From Parasutterella muris (GTDB lineage Bacteria; Pseudomonadota; Gammaproteobacteria; Burkholderiales; Burkholderiaceae_F): a DNA stretch of 64,000 bases. Shown in pieces: positions 17,912 through 26,300 of this stretch. Each line of letters begins with the position of its first letter. The stretch's first letter is position 1. The stretch lies in NCBI RefSeq assembly GCF_943193095.1, contig NZ_CALPCV010000011.1, forward strand, positions 12,293 through 76,292, read 5' to 3'. Both the position numbers and the translations under genes were made by a program. The notes beneath the pieces were generated by a model, which made no database searches, had not been told where the DNA came from, and was given only the letters and a program-made list of their open reading frames with translations.

Positions 17912-18711
17912 TAAGAGTGCGTGCAACAAGCGGAGCGAATGAATCTTTAAAACGAGCTAGACGTCTGCTTAAATATCCGAGACTTTGCCGTAGGACCGGC
18001 ACAACCTTAGCAGAAGGTCTGCATCTGGCCGGCGAGCTCTGCAAGCATCCTGAATTAATTCGTACGATTTTTATCCGTGAGGGAGCGGACAGAAATCACG
18101 AGCTTCGAGCTGTTCTGGGAAAGCTTGAGCATTTGAACATTTATCTTTTGGAGCTGCCCGCAGCACATTTCGCTTCGATTTGTCCGGTGGAGAACGGTGC
18201 GGGTATTGTCTGTGAGATTTCTACTCCCGTGCCGCAGGAACAAGTCGGGCACGGGGATATTGTTTTTCTTGACGGAGTTTCCGATCCCGGCAATGCGGGC
18301 ACGATTATTCGGCTTTCTCTTGCCGCCGGCGTGTCAACTATCGCGGTGTCGGATCAATGTGCCTACATTTGGAGTCCGAAAGTATTAAGAGCGGGGATGG
18401 GGGCTCACTTTTTCTGTCGATTTATTTTCGGAAAATCTCTGAAGTCGATCAAAGAGGAGAGCGGCAATCAGTGTTTGGTCGCTGACGCACGAGGCGGAAA
18501 AGATTTGTTTGCCGAGAACTGGGGCGAGAGGCCCACGATTTGGGTGTTTGGCAATGAAGGCGCCGGTGTTTCGCAGGACAGTCTGCAAAATTCCGACAAA
18601 ACGCTTTTGATTCCGATTGACAGACGGGTCGAGAGCCTTAATGTGGCCTCGGCCGCGTCTGTCTGCTTATTTGAGCAGCGTCGCCGCAGGCTGCCGAAAT
18701 CGGCTACATAG
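17908..18711 (+). CDS. SpoU/TrmH-family RNA 2'-O-ribose methyltransferase
   Basis: Predicted to methylate a ribose in rRNA or tRNA using SAM. The 267-aa protein has an N-terminal RNA-substrate-binding domain (to about residue 95) and a SPOUT knot with all three motifs: DGVSDPGNAGTIIRLSLAAG, IWVFGNEGAGVS and LIPIDRRVESLNVASAASV. The start overlaps rnhB by four bases (ATGA). Its 3' end overlaps the convergent ppsR by eight bases. It resembles the RlmB-like gene usually found after rnhB in Burkholderiales, but the exact modified nucleotide cannot be read from the sequence. Confidence 0.9.
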   Translation: MIRVRATSGANESLKRARRLLKYPRLCRRTGTTLAEGLHLAGELCKHPELIRTIFIREGADRNHELRAVLGKLEHLNIYLLELPAAHFASICPVENGAGIVCEISTPVPQEQVGHGDIVFLDGVSDPGNAGTIIRLSLAAGVSTIAVSDQCAYIWSPKVLRAGMGAHFFCRFIFGKSLKSIKEESGNQCLVADARGGKDLFAENWGERPTIWVFGNEGAGVSQDSLQNSDKTLLIPIDRRVESLNVASAASVCLFEQRRRRLPKSAT

Positions 18712-19570
18712 ACATCATCGGATCCACGTTGACCTTGAGCTCGAGAAGGATTGTGGCCGAAATTTCCTCAATGGATTTTGTCGTGGAGGACAGGAATTTA
18801 ATTCCTTCGTTATCCATCATTCTTTCCGCTTCGTACACTTCGTAGCGGCAGTTTTCTAATGACGCGTAGCGCGAATTCGGTCTCCTTTCGCTGCGGATCT
18901 GAGAGAGGCGTTCAGGAGCAATCGAGAGTCCGAAAATCTTTCCCTTGCAGTTTTCCAAAGCGGGCGGAAGTTCTCCGCGGTCAAAGTCCTCGGGAATAAG
19001 AGGATAGTTTGCGGCCTTGATGCCGTACTGCATGGCCAAATAAAGACTTGTCGGTGTTTTTCCGCTTCGCGATACGCCGACAAGGATGACATCGGCTTCC
19101 TCAAGGCCATTGTTAGTCTGTCCATCATCGTGAGAAAGCGTGTAATTAATAGCGTCGATACGGCGGTTGTAACGATCCTGATCTCCGATTTCATGACTCT
19201 TTCCGACGGAGTGGTCGCTCGGGACGCCGAGTTCACGCTCAAGCGGGCCGACGAAGGATCTGAACAGTTCAATAACGAAGGCGTTGCAGTATTCGTTGAA
19301 TGTGGAAGCGAGAGAGCCGGCAACTAATGTTGAGAACACAATCGGGCGCACGCCGGTTTCTTTTTCGATTTCATTAATTCGAAGAGCGGCAGCCTTAGCT
19401 TTTTCGTCGGTATTGACGAACGGCATTCTAAAGCGCTGATATTTCAGGCCATGGAACTGTGCCAATACGGAGTTTGCCAGCGTTTCAGCCGTAATAGCGG
19501 TTGCATCCGATACAAAAAACACGGTACGCTGCTTCGGCTTTCCCTGATTATCGGTTCCGATAGAAGTCAT
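18704..19570 (-). CDS. ppsR: PEP synthase regulatory protein (kinase/pyrophosphorylase)
   Basis: Bifunctional enzyme that inactivates PEP synthase by ADP-dependent phosphorylation and reactivates it by phosphate-dependent dephosphorylation. The 288-aa protein (formerly DUF299) opens with RTVFFVSDATAITAETLANS and carries the P-loop GVSRSGKTPTSLYLA, followed by KAANYPLIPEDF. It is divergent from its target ppsA across an 89-bp gap, which makes the assignment secure. Confidence 0.95.
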   Translation of the reverse strand: MTSIGTDNQGKPKQRTVFFVSDATAITAETLANSVLAQFHGLKYQRFRMPFVNTDEKAKAAALRINEIEKETGVRPIVFSTLVAGSLASTFNEYCNAFVIELFRSFVGPLERELGVPSDHSVGKSHEIGDQDRYNRRIDAINYTLSHDDGQTNNGLEEADVILVGVSRSGKTPTSLYLAMQYGIKAANYPLIPEDFDRGELPPALENCKGKIFGLSIAPERLSQIRSERRPNSRYASLENCRYEVYEAERMMDNEGIKFLSSTTKSIEEISATILLELKVNVDPMMSM

Positions 19571-19659
19571 AAATTGTTACCTGTTGATTAAATAAGGTGA
19601 ATTGCAGTGAAAGACAAGCTAAAATTTAGCAAATTTTTTCTCACCATTTTGAGGTAAAC

Positions 19660-22038
19660 ATGACACAAGGACGTTTCGTCATTCCTTTCAGCCAGCTGCG
19701 CATGAGCGATGTTGACATCGTCGGTGGTAAAAACGCGTCGTTGGGCGAACTTTTAAGCCAGCTTACAGAAGCGGGCATTCGTGTTCCTGACGGTTTTGCT
19801 ACAACTGCAGAGGCTTTCCGCGTTTTCCTGAAGGAAGGCGGTCTGGATAAGAGGATTGAAGAAAGACTTAAATCGCTGGATGTAGATGACGTCAAAGAGC
19901 TTGCAAAAGCCGGTGCAGAGATTCGCTCCTGGATTGAAGAGGCGCCTTTCCCCGCAAAGCTTGAACAGGAAATTCGCGAACATTATGAATGGCTGAAAGA
20001 CGGTCAGGAAGAAATCTCCGTGGCCGTTCGCTCTTCTGCGACAGCCGAAGACCTTCCCGACGCATCTTTTGCCGGTCAGCAGGAAACCTTCCTGAACGTT
20101 GTCGGCATTGATCAGGTCTTTGCGAAGATGAAGGAAGTTTTTGCTTCTCTCTATAACGATCGCGCGATTTCCTATCGTGTTCACAAAGGCTTTGAGCACG
20201 CCGATGTGGCGCTTTCCGCAGGTGTTCAGCGTATGGTTCGCTCCGACAAGGGAGCCGCCGGCGTTATGTTTACGATGGATACAGAAAGCGGCTTTGATCA
20301 GGTTGTTTTCATTACCGCGAGCTACGGCCTTGGTGAAACAGTCGTTCAGGGTGCCGTGAACCCGGACGAATACTTTGTTCACAAACCGATCCTTGCTCAG
20401 GGCAAGTTCCCGGTTATCCGCAAAGTGCTCGGCAGCAAGAAGATCAAGATGGTCTTCGATCTGGACAAATCTTCCGGCCGCTCTGTCAAGGTTGAAGATG
20501 TTCCCGAAGCCGATCGCCGCAAGTTTGCTTTGAATGATGAAGAAATCACTCAGCTTGCTAAGTACGCTGTCATTATTGAAAAACACTACGGTCGTCCGAT
20601 GGACATCGAGTGGGGCAAAGACGGAATCGACGGCAAGCTCTACATTCTGCAGGCTCGTCCGGAAACGGTTAAGAGCCGTCAGAAGAGCCAGGATGTTCAG
20701 CAGAAATTCGTTCTGTTGGAAAAAGGCGAAGTTCTTGTCACCGGCCGAGCGATCGGTCAGAAGATCGGCGCCGGTAAAGTTCGTATCGTGGCCGGCCCCG
20801 AACAGATGGATTTAGTTCAGGAAGGCGACATTCTCGTTACCGACATGACCGATCCTAACTGGGAACCGGTGATGAAGAAAGCGAGCGCGATTGTCACTAA
20901 CCGCGGCGGTCGTACCTGCCACGCTGCGATTATTGCTCGTGAACTTGGTATTGCGGCGGTTGTCGGATGCGGCGATGCTACTGAAATCCTTAGAGACGGT
21001 CAGGAAGTCACTGTTTCCTGCGCCGAAGGCGACACCGGCAATATTTACAAAGGCCTGCTGCCCTTTGAAATTAAGGAAGTTCGTCAGGGTGAACTGCCTG
21101 AGATTCCGGTCAAGATCATGATGAACGTCGGCAACCCGCAGCTTGCTTTCGACTTCCAGGCGATCCCGAACAAGGGTGTCGGTCTGGCTCGTCTTGAATT
21201 CATCATCAACAACAATATCGGTATCCACCCGAAAGCCTGTCTTGACTACCCGAATCTTCCGGCCGATCTGAAAGAAGCCGTTGAAAACGCTTCTGCCGGT
21301 TACGAAAATCCACGAGAATTCTATAAAGACAAGATTGCTGAAGGTGTTGCGACAATTGCTGCCGCCTTCTATCCGAAGAAAGTCATCGTTCGTATGTCTG
21401 ACTTCAAGAGCAATGAGTACAGAAAACTGATCGGCGGCAAGATTTATGAGCCGGAAGAAGAGAACCCCATGCTCGGTTTCCGCGGCGCCAGCCGTTATGT
21501 TTCTGAAGACTTCAAGGAATGCTTCGCAATGGAATGTGAAGCACTCAAGAAAGTTCGCGATGAAATGGGTCTGACCAATGTTGAAATCATGATCCCGTTC
21601 GTCAGAACCGTAAGAGAAGCCCGTGAAGTTAATGAGAAGCTGGCTGAACACGGTCTGAAACGCGGCGTTAACGGACTTCGTCTCAATATGATGTGCGAAA
21701 TTCCGAGCAACGCTTTGCTGGCTGAAAGATTCCTCGAGTACTTCGACGGATTCTCCATCGGCTCCAACGACCTGACTCAGCTCACACTTGGTCTTGACCG
21801 TGACTCCGGTCTGATCGCGCACTTCTTTGATGAACGCGATGCGGCGGTTAAGGTACTGCTCTCCAAAGCGATCAAAGCCTGCCGTGAAAAAGGCGCTTAT
21901 GTCGGCATCTGCGGACAGGGTCCTTCCGACCATCCGGACCTCGCTCAGTGGCTGATGGACGAGGGCATTGAGTCTATTTCCCTGAATCCGGACACAGTGC
22001 TTAATACATGGCGTCGTCTTGCGAAAGCCAAGAAATAA
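19660..22038 (+). CDS. ppsA: Phosphoenolpyruvate synthase (pyruvate, water dikinase)
   Basis: Makes PEP from pyruvate and ATP for gluconeogenesis. The 792-aa protein has an N-terminal ATP-grasp domain (SSATAEDLPDASFAGQQETF), the phosphohistidine domain with GGRTCHAAIIAREL (H421, phosphorylated), and the PEP-utilising barrel with SIGSNDLTQLTLGLDRDSG and GICGQGPSDHP. Its regulator PpsR is encoded divergently. A good terminator follows at 22057-22095. Confidence 0.98.
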   Translation: MTQGRFVIPFSQLRMSDVDIVGGKNASLGELLSQLTEAGIRVPDGFATTAEAFRVFLKEGGLDKRIEERLKSLDVDDVKELAKAGAEIRSWIEEAPFPAKLEQEIREHYEWLKDGQEEISVAVRSSATAEDLPDASFAGQQETFLNVVGIDQVFAKMKEVFASLYNDRAISYRVHKGFEHADVALSAGVQRMVRSDKGAAGVMFTMDTESGFDQVVFITASYGLGETVVQGAVNPDEYFVHKPILAQGKFPVIRKVLGSKKIKMVFDLDKSSGRSVKVEDVPEADRRKFALNDEEITQLAKYAVIIEKHYGRPMDIEWGKDGIDGKLYILQARPETVKSRQKSQDVQQKFVLLEKGEVLVTGRAIGQKIGAGKVRIVAGPEQMDLVQEGDILVTDMTDPNWEPVMKKASAIVTNRGGRTCHAAIIARELGIAAVVGCGDATEILRDGQEVTVSCAEGDTGNIYKGLLPFEIKEVRQGELPEIPVKIMMNVGNPQLAFDFQAIPNKGVGLARLEFIINNNIGIHPKACLDYPNLPADLKEAVENASAGYENPREFYKDKIAEGVATIAAAFYPKKVIVRMSDFKSNEYRKLIGGKIYEPEEENPMLGFRGASRYVSEDFKECFAMECEALKKVRDEMGLTNVEIMIPFVRTVREAREVNEKLAEHGLKRGVNGLRLNMMCEIPSNALLAERFLEYFDGFSIGSNDLTQLTLGLDRDSGLIAHFFDERDAAVKVLLSKAIKACREKGAYVGICGQGPSDHPDLAQWLMDEGIESISLNPDTVLNTWRRLAKAKK

Positions 22039-22056
22039 GCTTCATTATGCGTTAGG

Positions 22057-22095
22057 AAACCGCGGACAGTCCTAAAAAGATTGCCGCGGTTTTTC
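22057..22095 (+). terminator. Rho-independent terminator after ppsA
   Basis: AAACCGCGG (22057-22065) pairs perfectly with CCGCGGTTT (22084-22092), followed by further T residues. The candidate -35 of the next promoter overlaps its right arm. Confidence 0.8.
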
Positions 22096-22108
22096 TATCC
22101 CATATAAT
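22081..22108 (+). promoter_or_regulatory. Candidate sigma-70 promoter for the nfeD-like operon
   Basis: TTGCCG (22081-22086), a 16-bp spacer and a perfect TATAAT (22103-22108), about 40 bases before the nfeD-like start. The -35 is embedded in the ppsA terminator stem. Confidence 0.5.
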
Positions 22109-22148
22109 GATCGAATAGATCTTGGATAACAAAGCAAAGGTTGTTGTG

Positions 22149-22571
22149 ATGGGACTGTCCTATTTTTGGTTTGTTGCAGCCGCGATTATCGGCGCAATGG
22201 ATTTGTACTTCGGAAACATCCTTCTTCTGGTCATTTCAGGAGCGGCTTTTATTACCGCGATTCTTTCATTCTTTTTGCCTTCGGTTTACTTTCAAGTTGC
22301 GATCTTTGCCGTTATTTCCTTACTGGTCATGATATTCATCGCGGCGCTTAATCGTTATCGGAGGACTGTTGACAATTATTCCGAATCTCTCCGCCGCCAT
22401 GTCGGACGCAGTGTGACTGTCCACGAGTGGCGCAGCAATCGTTTCGCTACTGTCCAATATGACGGGCGACTGTGGGAAGCTGAAATCGCTTTTAACAACG
22501 AAGATTCGCTTAGAGCAGGAAAATACAGGATATGGAAAATTCTTCCCAATCGTCTGGTGCTGATCAAATGA
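22149..22571 (+). CDS. NfeD family membrane protein
   Basis: Short NfeD-type protein: hydrophobic helices over about residues 3-70 (FWFVAAAIIGAMDLYFGNIL and SFFLPSVYFQVAIFAVISLL), then a small C-terminal OB-fold (GRSVTVHEWRSNRFATVQYD, RLWEAEIAF). NfeD proteins usually pair with SPFH/stomatin proteins in membrane microdomains; no such partner is adjacent here. I chose ATG 22149 (140 aa); an in-frame TTG at 22122 would add nine polar residues. The 3' end overlaps the next gene by 40 bases if that gene begins at 22532, or by four if it begins at 22568. Confidence 0.8.
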   Translation: MGLSYFWFVAAAIIGAMDLYFGNILLLVISGAAFITAILSFFLPSVYFQVAIFAVISLLVMIFIAALNRYRRTVDNYSESLRRHVGRSVTVHEWRSNRFATVQYDGRLWEAEIAFNNEDSLRAGKYRIWKILPNRLVLIK

Positions 22572-23053
22572 ACGCAGCTATTCCGGAGGGTGCTGATCTC
22601 CCGAGCTTAGATGATCCGCAGGAGGTCAACTATTTGCTTTACTCGCATGCGCTTGCTGCGGCCAATCGACTTTCAGAGGCGGCGCGCAAGCATGTATCCC
22701 GTCAGGAAGTGATTGATGTGGATAAAAAGGCGTCTGCCTTTTTAGCCTCTGCGCTTCTTGGAAAGAATCCGGCTTATGCGCCGGCGAAGGTGAACACTCC
22801 CGAGACGATCGAGCGGAGACTTCGCAGCGCTCTGTCAAATCGACTCTCTCAGGTCGGTTTAACCGAGCAGGATGTTGTTGATTCACGCGATTTTATGCAG
22901 GTTGCCATGTTCATGTTTACCAACGAGGTCCATGAACTCATTCAGGAGATTGAGAAGAATCCGGACACGATCGTAGAAGAAGGTCCGATCAAACTCAATG
23001 CGCTTCTTGGTAAATGGGTTCAGCTGATAACCAAGGAACATCTTGATGCCTAA
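22532..23053 (+). CDS. Uncharacterised acidic protein, first of a tandem pair
   Basis: 173 aa, soluble, acidic, no signal or membrane segment. I do not recognise a family. The start at ATG 22532 has CAGGA close upstream but lies inside the nfeD-like gene; ATG 22568 (ATGA overlap) is the alternative and lacks an SD. Features: LLGKNPAYAPAKV in the first half, and near the end LNALLGKWVQLITKEH. The next gene has the equivalent CGKNPHFEIGP and LPPMLQEWVETWTMLF at similar relative positions and similar length, so the two look like diverged tandem duplicates. They overlap by eight bases (ATGCCTAA), which suggests coupled synthesis and possibly a heteromer. Confidence 0.75.
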   Translation: MENSSQSSGADQMNAAIPEGADLPSLDDPQEVNYLLYSHALAAANRLSEAARKHVSRQEVIDVDKKASAFLASALLGKNPAYAPAKVNTPETIERRLRSALSNRLSQVGLTEQDVVDSRDFMQVAMFMFTNEVHELIQEIEKNPDTIVEEGPIKLNALLGKWVQLITKEHLDA

Positions 23054-23567
23054 GTGCTCTCTTAACTGTAACCGCGGCTGCGGTCACGATCACAGCTCAA
23101 AAGCGGAGCAACCGCCCTCCATTGTGGATATTGAAGTAGTTCGCCGAATTTTGTCTCAGGCGCTCGTTAACATGTTTAAGCGCTCCATTGCGTGTGTTCA
23201 GGGCGAGATTACCGAGGACGAACGGGTAGAAAAAGATCAGAAGCTTGTGGAGTGGCTGGGAGATACTTTCTGCGGTAAAAATCCCCATTTTGAAATCGGA
23301 CCGGATGACTGGAATCCGGACGGTTTAGCTCAGTTTATCCGTATGACGGTGCAGGAGATCGCGGAAAAGACCGAAGAAGACACTCCTGAAGAAACCATTT
23401 ATGAGACGGCTGCCTACTTCTGTGCGAAATCTTATTTAGTGCTGCGTGACACGTTCCAGGCGGGCTGGGAGATCGAAGACGCGAATAACCTGCCGCCGAT
23501 GCTTCAGGAGTGGGTTGAAACCTGGACCATGCTTTTTGTCGGTGCGGTCGGCGATGATTTTGAATAA
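23046..23567 (+). CDS. Uncharacterised Cys/His-headed protein, second of a tandem pair
   Basis: 173 aa from ATG 23046 (an in-frame TTG three bases earlier is unlikely). The N terminus MPKCSLNCNRGCGHDHSS is rich in Cys and His and could bind a metal. The remainder is acidic and soluble. Shared landmarks with the preceding protein are a mid-protein GKNP and a C-terminal L..ML..WV block, at about the same spacing. The Cys/His head is absent from the first copy. No family or function is recognised. Context (after ppsA and an NfeD-like gene, before an alcohol dehydrogenase) gives no clear hint. Confidence 0.75.
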   Translation: MPKCSLNCNRGCGHDHSSKAEQPPSIVDIEVVRRILSQALVNMFKRSIACVQGEITEDERVEKDQKLVEWLGDTFCGKNPHFEIGPDDWNPDGLAQFIRMTVQEIAEKTEEDTPEETIYETAAYFCAKSYLVLRDTFQAGWEIEDANNLPPMLQEWVETWTMLFVGAVGDDFE

Positions 23568-23592
23568 ATCTCAAATCTAATGGAATGACAAT

Positions 23593-24762
23593 ATGAATAA
23601 TTTTGAATACTGCAATCCCACTCATCTGATTTTCGGCAAAGGCAGAGAGAACGATATCGGTGCGATTCTTCTGAAAAAGCTTCAAGCCGGTGACACAGTA
23701 CTTGTTGTTTACGGCGGTAAATCCGCAGAAAAAAGCGGACTGATTGACCGCGTTCGTCGCTCGCTTGAAGCTGCCGGGCTGTCTGCGGTCTTTAAAGGCG
23801 GCGTCACTCCGAATCCGCAGCTGGACTTAGTCCGCGACGGTATTGAAGCGGCGCGCGAGTGCGGCGCTCGTGCGGTTCTTGCGGTTGGCGGCGGCAGTGT
23901 CATTGATGCTTCCAAAGCCATCGCGATCGGCGTGCCGTATGTGGGAGACGTATGGGACTTCTTTGCCGCAGGCGTAAGCCCTAAAGAAGCGCTTCCGGTC
24001 GCCTGTGTGCTGACACTGCCTGCGGCAGGTTCCGAGCAGAGTATTCGTATTGTGATTTCCGGAGAAGGGCGCAAGCTTGGCGCCGGCTCTCCCGTTGTGA
24101 GACCTTTTGCCAGCGTCATTAATCCGGAAATTTTCTTTACGCTTCCGCAAAAACAGATTCGCGCGGGCGTTATTGACATGATGAGTCACATCATGGAGCG
24201 CTATTTCACGCTGACGGAAGGTACCGACTTTGTTGATGGGCAGGCCGAAGCGGCGATGAGAACGATCATGCGCAACGGTTTGAAGCTGATGAAAAACCAT
24301 GAAGACTATGACGCATGGTGTCAAGTAAGTGTAGCGGGTTCTTTTGCGCATAACGGCTACTATGCGCTCGGCCAGACGGAAGACTGGGCTTCGCACGGGA
24401 TGGAGCATGAACTCAGCGCCTGGGATACCTCCATTACGCATGGTGACGGACTGGCCGTTGTGATTCCGGCCTGGATGCGCTATGTGTATGATGTCAAGCC
24501 TTCAAGGTTCGCTCAGTTCGCGATCAATGTGATGGGCGAGGAAGCGGGCGCTGATGACAACGAGACCGCGCTCAAAGGCATTGAGGCGCTCAAGCGCTTC
24601 TATCGTGAAATGGGCGCGCCCGCGACGCTCTCCGATTTGGGCGCAGATAAGGCAGATTCCCGCGAACTTGCTGAAAAAGCGGTGCGTATCCCCGGTAAGC
24701 TCGGCGGGTTCAAGAAACTTTACGCTGAAGATATCGCAAAGATTTACGACATGATGCGCTAA
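23593..24762 (+). CDS. Iron-containing alcohol dehydrogenase (BdhA/YqhD type)
   Basis: NAD(P)H-dependent group III alcohol/aldehyde reductase, 389 aa. The N terminus FEYCNPTHLIFGKGRE is that of butanol dehydrogenase/YqhD proteins. The cofactor loop is AVGGGSVIDASKAIAIG, and metal ligands fall in DMMSHIMERYF, GMEHELSA and ITHGDGLAVVIP. Likely role: removing aldehydes or balancing redox during anaerobic growth; the true substrate is not evident. A terminator at 24769-24796 separates it from the convergent nuclease gene. Confidence 0.92.
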   Translation: MNNFEYCNPTHLIFGKGRENDIGAILLKKLQAGDTVLVVYGGKSAEKSGLIDRVRRSLEAAGLSAVFKGGVTPNPQLDLVRDGIEAARECGARAVLAVGGGSVIDASKAIAIGVPYVGDVWDFFAAGVSPKEALPVACVLTLPAAGSEQSIRIVISGEGRKLGAGSPVVRPFASVINPEIFFTLPQKQIRAGVIDMMSHIMERYFTLTEGTDFVDGQAEAAMRTIMRNGLKLMKNHEDYDAWCQVSVAGSFAHNGYYALGQTEDWASHGMEHELSAWDTSITHGDGLAVVIPAWMRYVYDVKPSRFAQFAINVMGEEAGADDNETALKGIEALKRFYREMGAPATLSDLGADKADSRELAEKAVRIPGKLGGFKKLYAEDIAKIYDMMR

Positions 24763-24768
24763 AGAGAA

Positions 24769-24796
24769 GAGCCCGGGTTCCGGGCTCTCAATTTTT
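24769..24796. terminator. Bidirectional terminator between adh and the nuclease gene
   Basis: GAGCCCGG (24769-24776) and CCGGGCTC (24780-24787) form a perfect 8-bp stem. TCAATTTTT follows on plus and TTCTCTTT on minus, so it can serve both convergent genes. Confidence 0.8.
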
Positions 24797-25343
24797 ACGG
24801 TTTTGTTTTTAGCTCAAGCGTTTTCGTCTGACTGTGGCCGAAATGTTTTTCCCAGTTCTTTCGATAGGCTTGATTTAATCCTGCAGAACGCAGTACGAGA
24901 AGATTTTCTCCGTTGGACTGTTCAGCCGCCTCGACAAAGTTAAAACTTCCGGTAATGACGATGTCGGAGTCGATGATAATAATTTTGTCATGCGCGGTTC
25001 GATGGGTCGTGTCAATATAAGTCGGCACCGAGTTCTCGCACAGCATCGGCACAGTCGTTCTCTTCTTTGCAAGCATCTTCTGATCGATGATGATCCTGAC
25101 ATCAACGCCTCTCTTATAGGCGCGGATCAGGGCTTCAGTGATCGCTTTATTAGAGAACAGGTAGGCCTGCATCAGCACTTGCTTCTGCGCATGATCGACC
25201 GCCTCAACAACGGCTTGCTGAGCTCCCCCTTGGGGAGAGAAAAAGACCTGCACGTCGGCCGGATAGGACTCAGCGGCCAGGGCAGGCTGAATGGCTGCCG
25301 TCGAAAGGACAGCCGCCAAAATACTGATGCAAAGTTTGTTCAT
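24795..25343 (-). CDS. Exported phospholipase D-family nuclease
   Basis: Single-HKD-motif PLD enzyme of the small Nuc/endonuclease type, 182 aa. A signal peptide is visible (MNKLCISILAAVLSTAAIQPALA, cleaved after about residue 23), so it acts in the periplasm or outside. The catalytic HxKxxxxD is H118-D-K120-IIII-D125, followed by the expected ITGSFNF and NGENLLVL. Such proteins work as dimers and degrade DNA/RNA or act on phosphodiesters. It lies 12 bases after smpB on the same strand and is probably co-transcribed with it. Confidence 0.9.
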   Translation of the reverse strand: MNKLCISILAAVLSTAAIQPALAAESYPADVQVFFSPQGGAQQAVVEAVDHAQKQVLMQAYLFSNKAITEALIRAYKRGVDVRIIIDQKMLAKKRTTVPMLCENSVPTYIDTTHRTAHDKIIIIDSDIVITGSFNFVEAAEQSNGENLLVLRSAGLNQAYRKNWEKHFGHSQTKTLELKTKP

Positions 25344-25355
25344 TTAATATCTCTA

Positions 25356-25805
25356 CTAACGGTTACGAGTTTTTAGCAAACGCTCCTGTTGACGTTTCCA
25401 TTCCTTTTTACTCGCATCCTGGCGTTTTTCGTAGAGTTTTTTACCCTTTCCGAGTCCGATTTCAAGTTTGACGCGGCCGTCCTTGAAGTGCATATCTAAA
25501 GGTATAAGCGTATAGCCGGCCTGTTCAACTCTTCCGATAAGACGCATGATCTCATGCTTATGCATCAGCAGCTTGCGGGTGCGTGTCGGATCCACTTTTT
25601 CGTGTGTGCTTGCTGTTTTCAGCGGAGTGATATTCGCGTTCAAAAGGAAGAGTTCTCCGTCTCGGACGAAGATATGTGATTCCTTGATTGAAGCGCCTCC
25701 GGCGCGGATGGATTTAACTTCCCAGCCGCGAAGGACAAGACCGGCTTCAAATTTGTCTTCGATGGTGTAATCGAATCGAGCTTTTTTGTTTTGAATGATA
25801 GCCAC
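25356..25805 (-). CDS. smpB: SsrA-binding protein SmpB
   Basis: Partner of tmRNA in rescue of stalled ribosomes. I start at GTG 25805, giving 149 aa beginning (M)AIIQNKKARFDYTIEDKFEA, with GGAG nine bases upstream. The frame is open further upstream to 25994 but that extension would overlap the divergent rnfH and has no family resemblance. Motifs: GLVLRGWEVKSIRAG, LLMHKHEI and the basic C-terminal tail (YEKRQDASKKEWKRQQERLL). The ssrA gene is not in the window. Confidence 0.95.
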   Translation of the reverse strand: MAIIQNKKARFDYTIEDKFEAGLVLRGWEVKSIRAGGASIKESHIFVRDGELFLLNANITPLKTASTHEKVDPTRTRKLLMHKHEIMRLIGRVEQAGYTLIPLDMHFKDGRVKLEIGLGKGKKLYEKRQDASKKEWKRQQERLLKTRNR

Positions 25806-25891
25806 GGCGGCATCTCCTAAAAACAATAGAATCAATATCAGAAAACGAATTTTAACCCGTGTAGAATTTCCGAAACTTATCTGAAACGGAA

Positions 25892-26200
25892 ATGGGGGAC
25901 TTATCGTTGAAAGTATCTCTGGCTGTTCAAACAAAACAGGGACTGAAGAAGTCAGAACTGGAAGTCCCTGCAGGTGCGTCAGTTTCTCAGGCACTTGCGT
26001 TGGGAAATGTTCAGATCAGTGACGAAAATGGTGTGAGTATTTTCGGTTTGAGGTGCAAAGCCGATACCCTGCTTTCCGAGGGCGACCGTATTGAAGTCGC
26101 CCTTGCGCTTATTATTGATCCCAAAGAAGCCAGACGGCTCAGAGCCGAGCAGAAGAGCGCTTCCATTCAGCGCGGGAGGAAACACGCTTCAGATAAATAA
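25892..26200 (+). CDS. rnfH: RnfH family ubiquitin-like protein
   Basis: 102-aa beta-grasp protein of the RnfH/UPF0125 family, function unclear. It has the typical N-terminal strand VSLAVQTKQGLKKSELEVPAG, VSIFGLRCKADTLLSEGDRIEV and the proline-lysine-arginine tail IIDPKEARRLRAEQK. In related bacteria the order is smpB (divergent), ratA, rnfH, guaB; here rnfH faces smpB directly and ratA is missing from this spot. Confidence 0.88.
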   Translation: MGDLSLKVSLAVQTKQGLKKSELEVPAGASVSQALALGNVQISDENGVSIFGLRCKADTLLSEGDRIEVALALIIDPKEARRLRAEQKSASIQRGRKHASDK

Positions 26201-26215
26201 CAGGCTTTGTAAGTA

Positions 26216-26237
26216 AAAATCGCTATAGATTTTTTTA
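26216..26237 (+). terminator. Weak A/T-rich hairpin after rnfH
   Basis: AAAAATC, loop GCTATA, GATTTTT followed by T/A residues. The stem is weak (one G-C pair), so termination would be partial. Confidence 0.35.
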
Positions 26238-26269
26238 TAAATAACGTAAAAGCGGTATCCAAATTTCTT

Positions 26270-26275
26270 TATAAT
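26270..26275 (+). promoter_or_regulatory. Candidate -10 element for guaB
   Basis: TATAAT at 26270-26275, about 25 bases upstream of the guaB ATG. No TTGACA-like -35 is visible at 16-18 bp, so this rests on the -10 alone. Confidence 0.35.
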
Positions 26276-26300
26276 TCATTTTTGTGCTTAGAGGTTCCAA

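Noticed and set aside
20812..21933. 373-codon minus-strand frame inside ppsA
   Set aside because: Shadow of a strongly biased coding strand; no start signal and no family resemblance.
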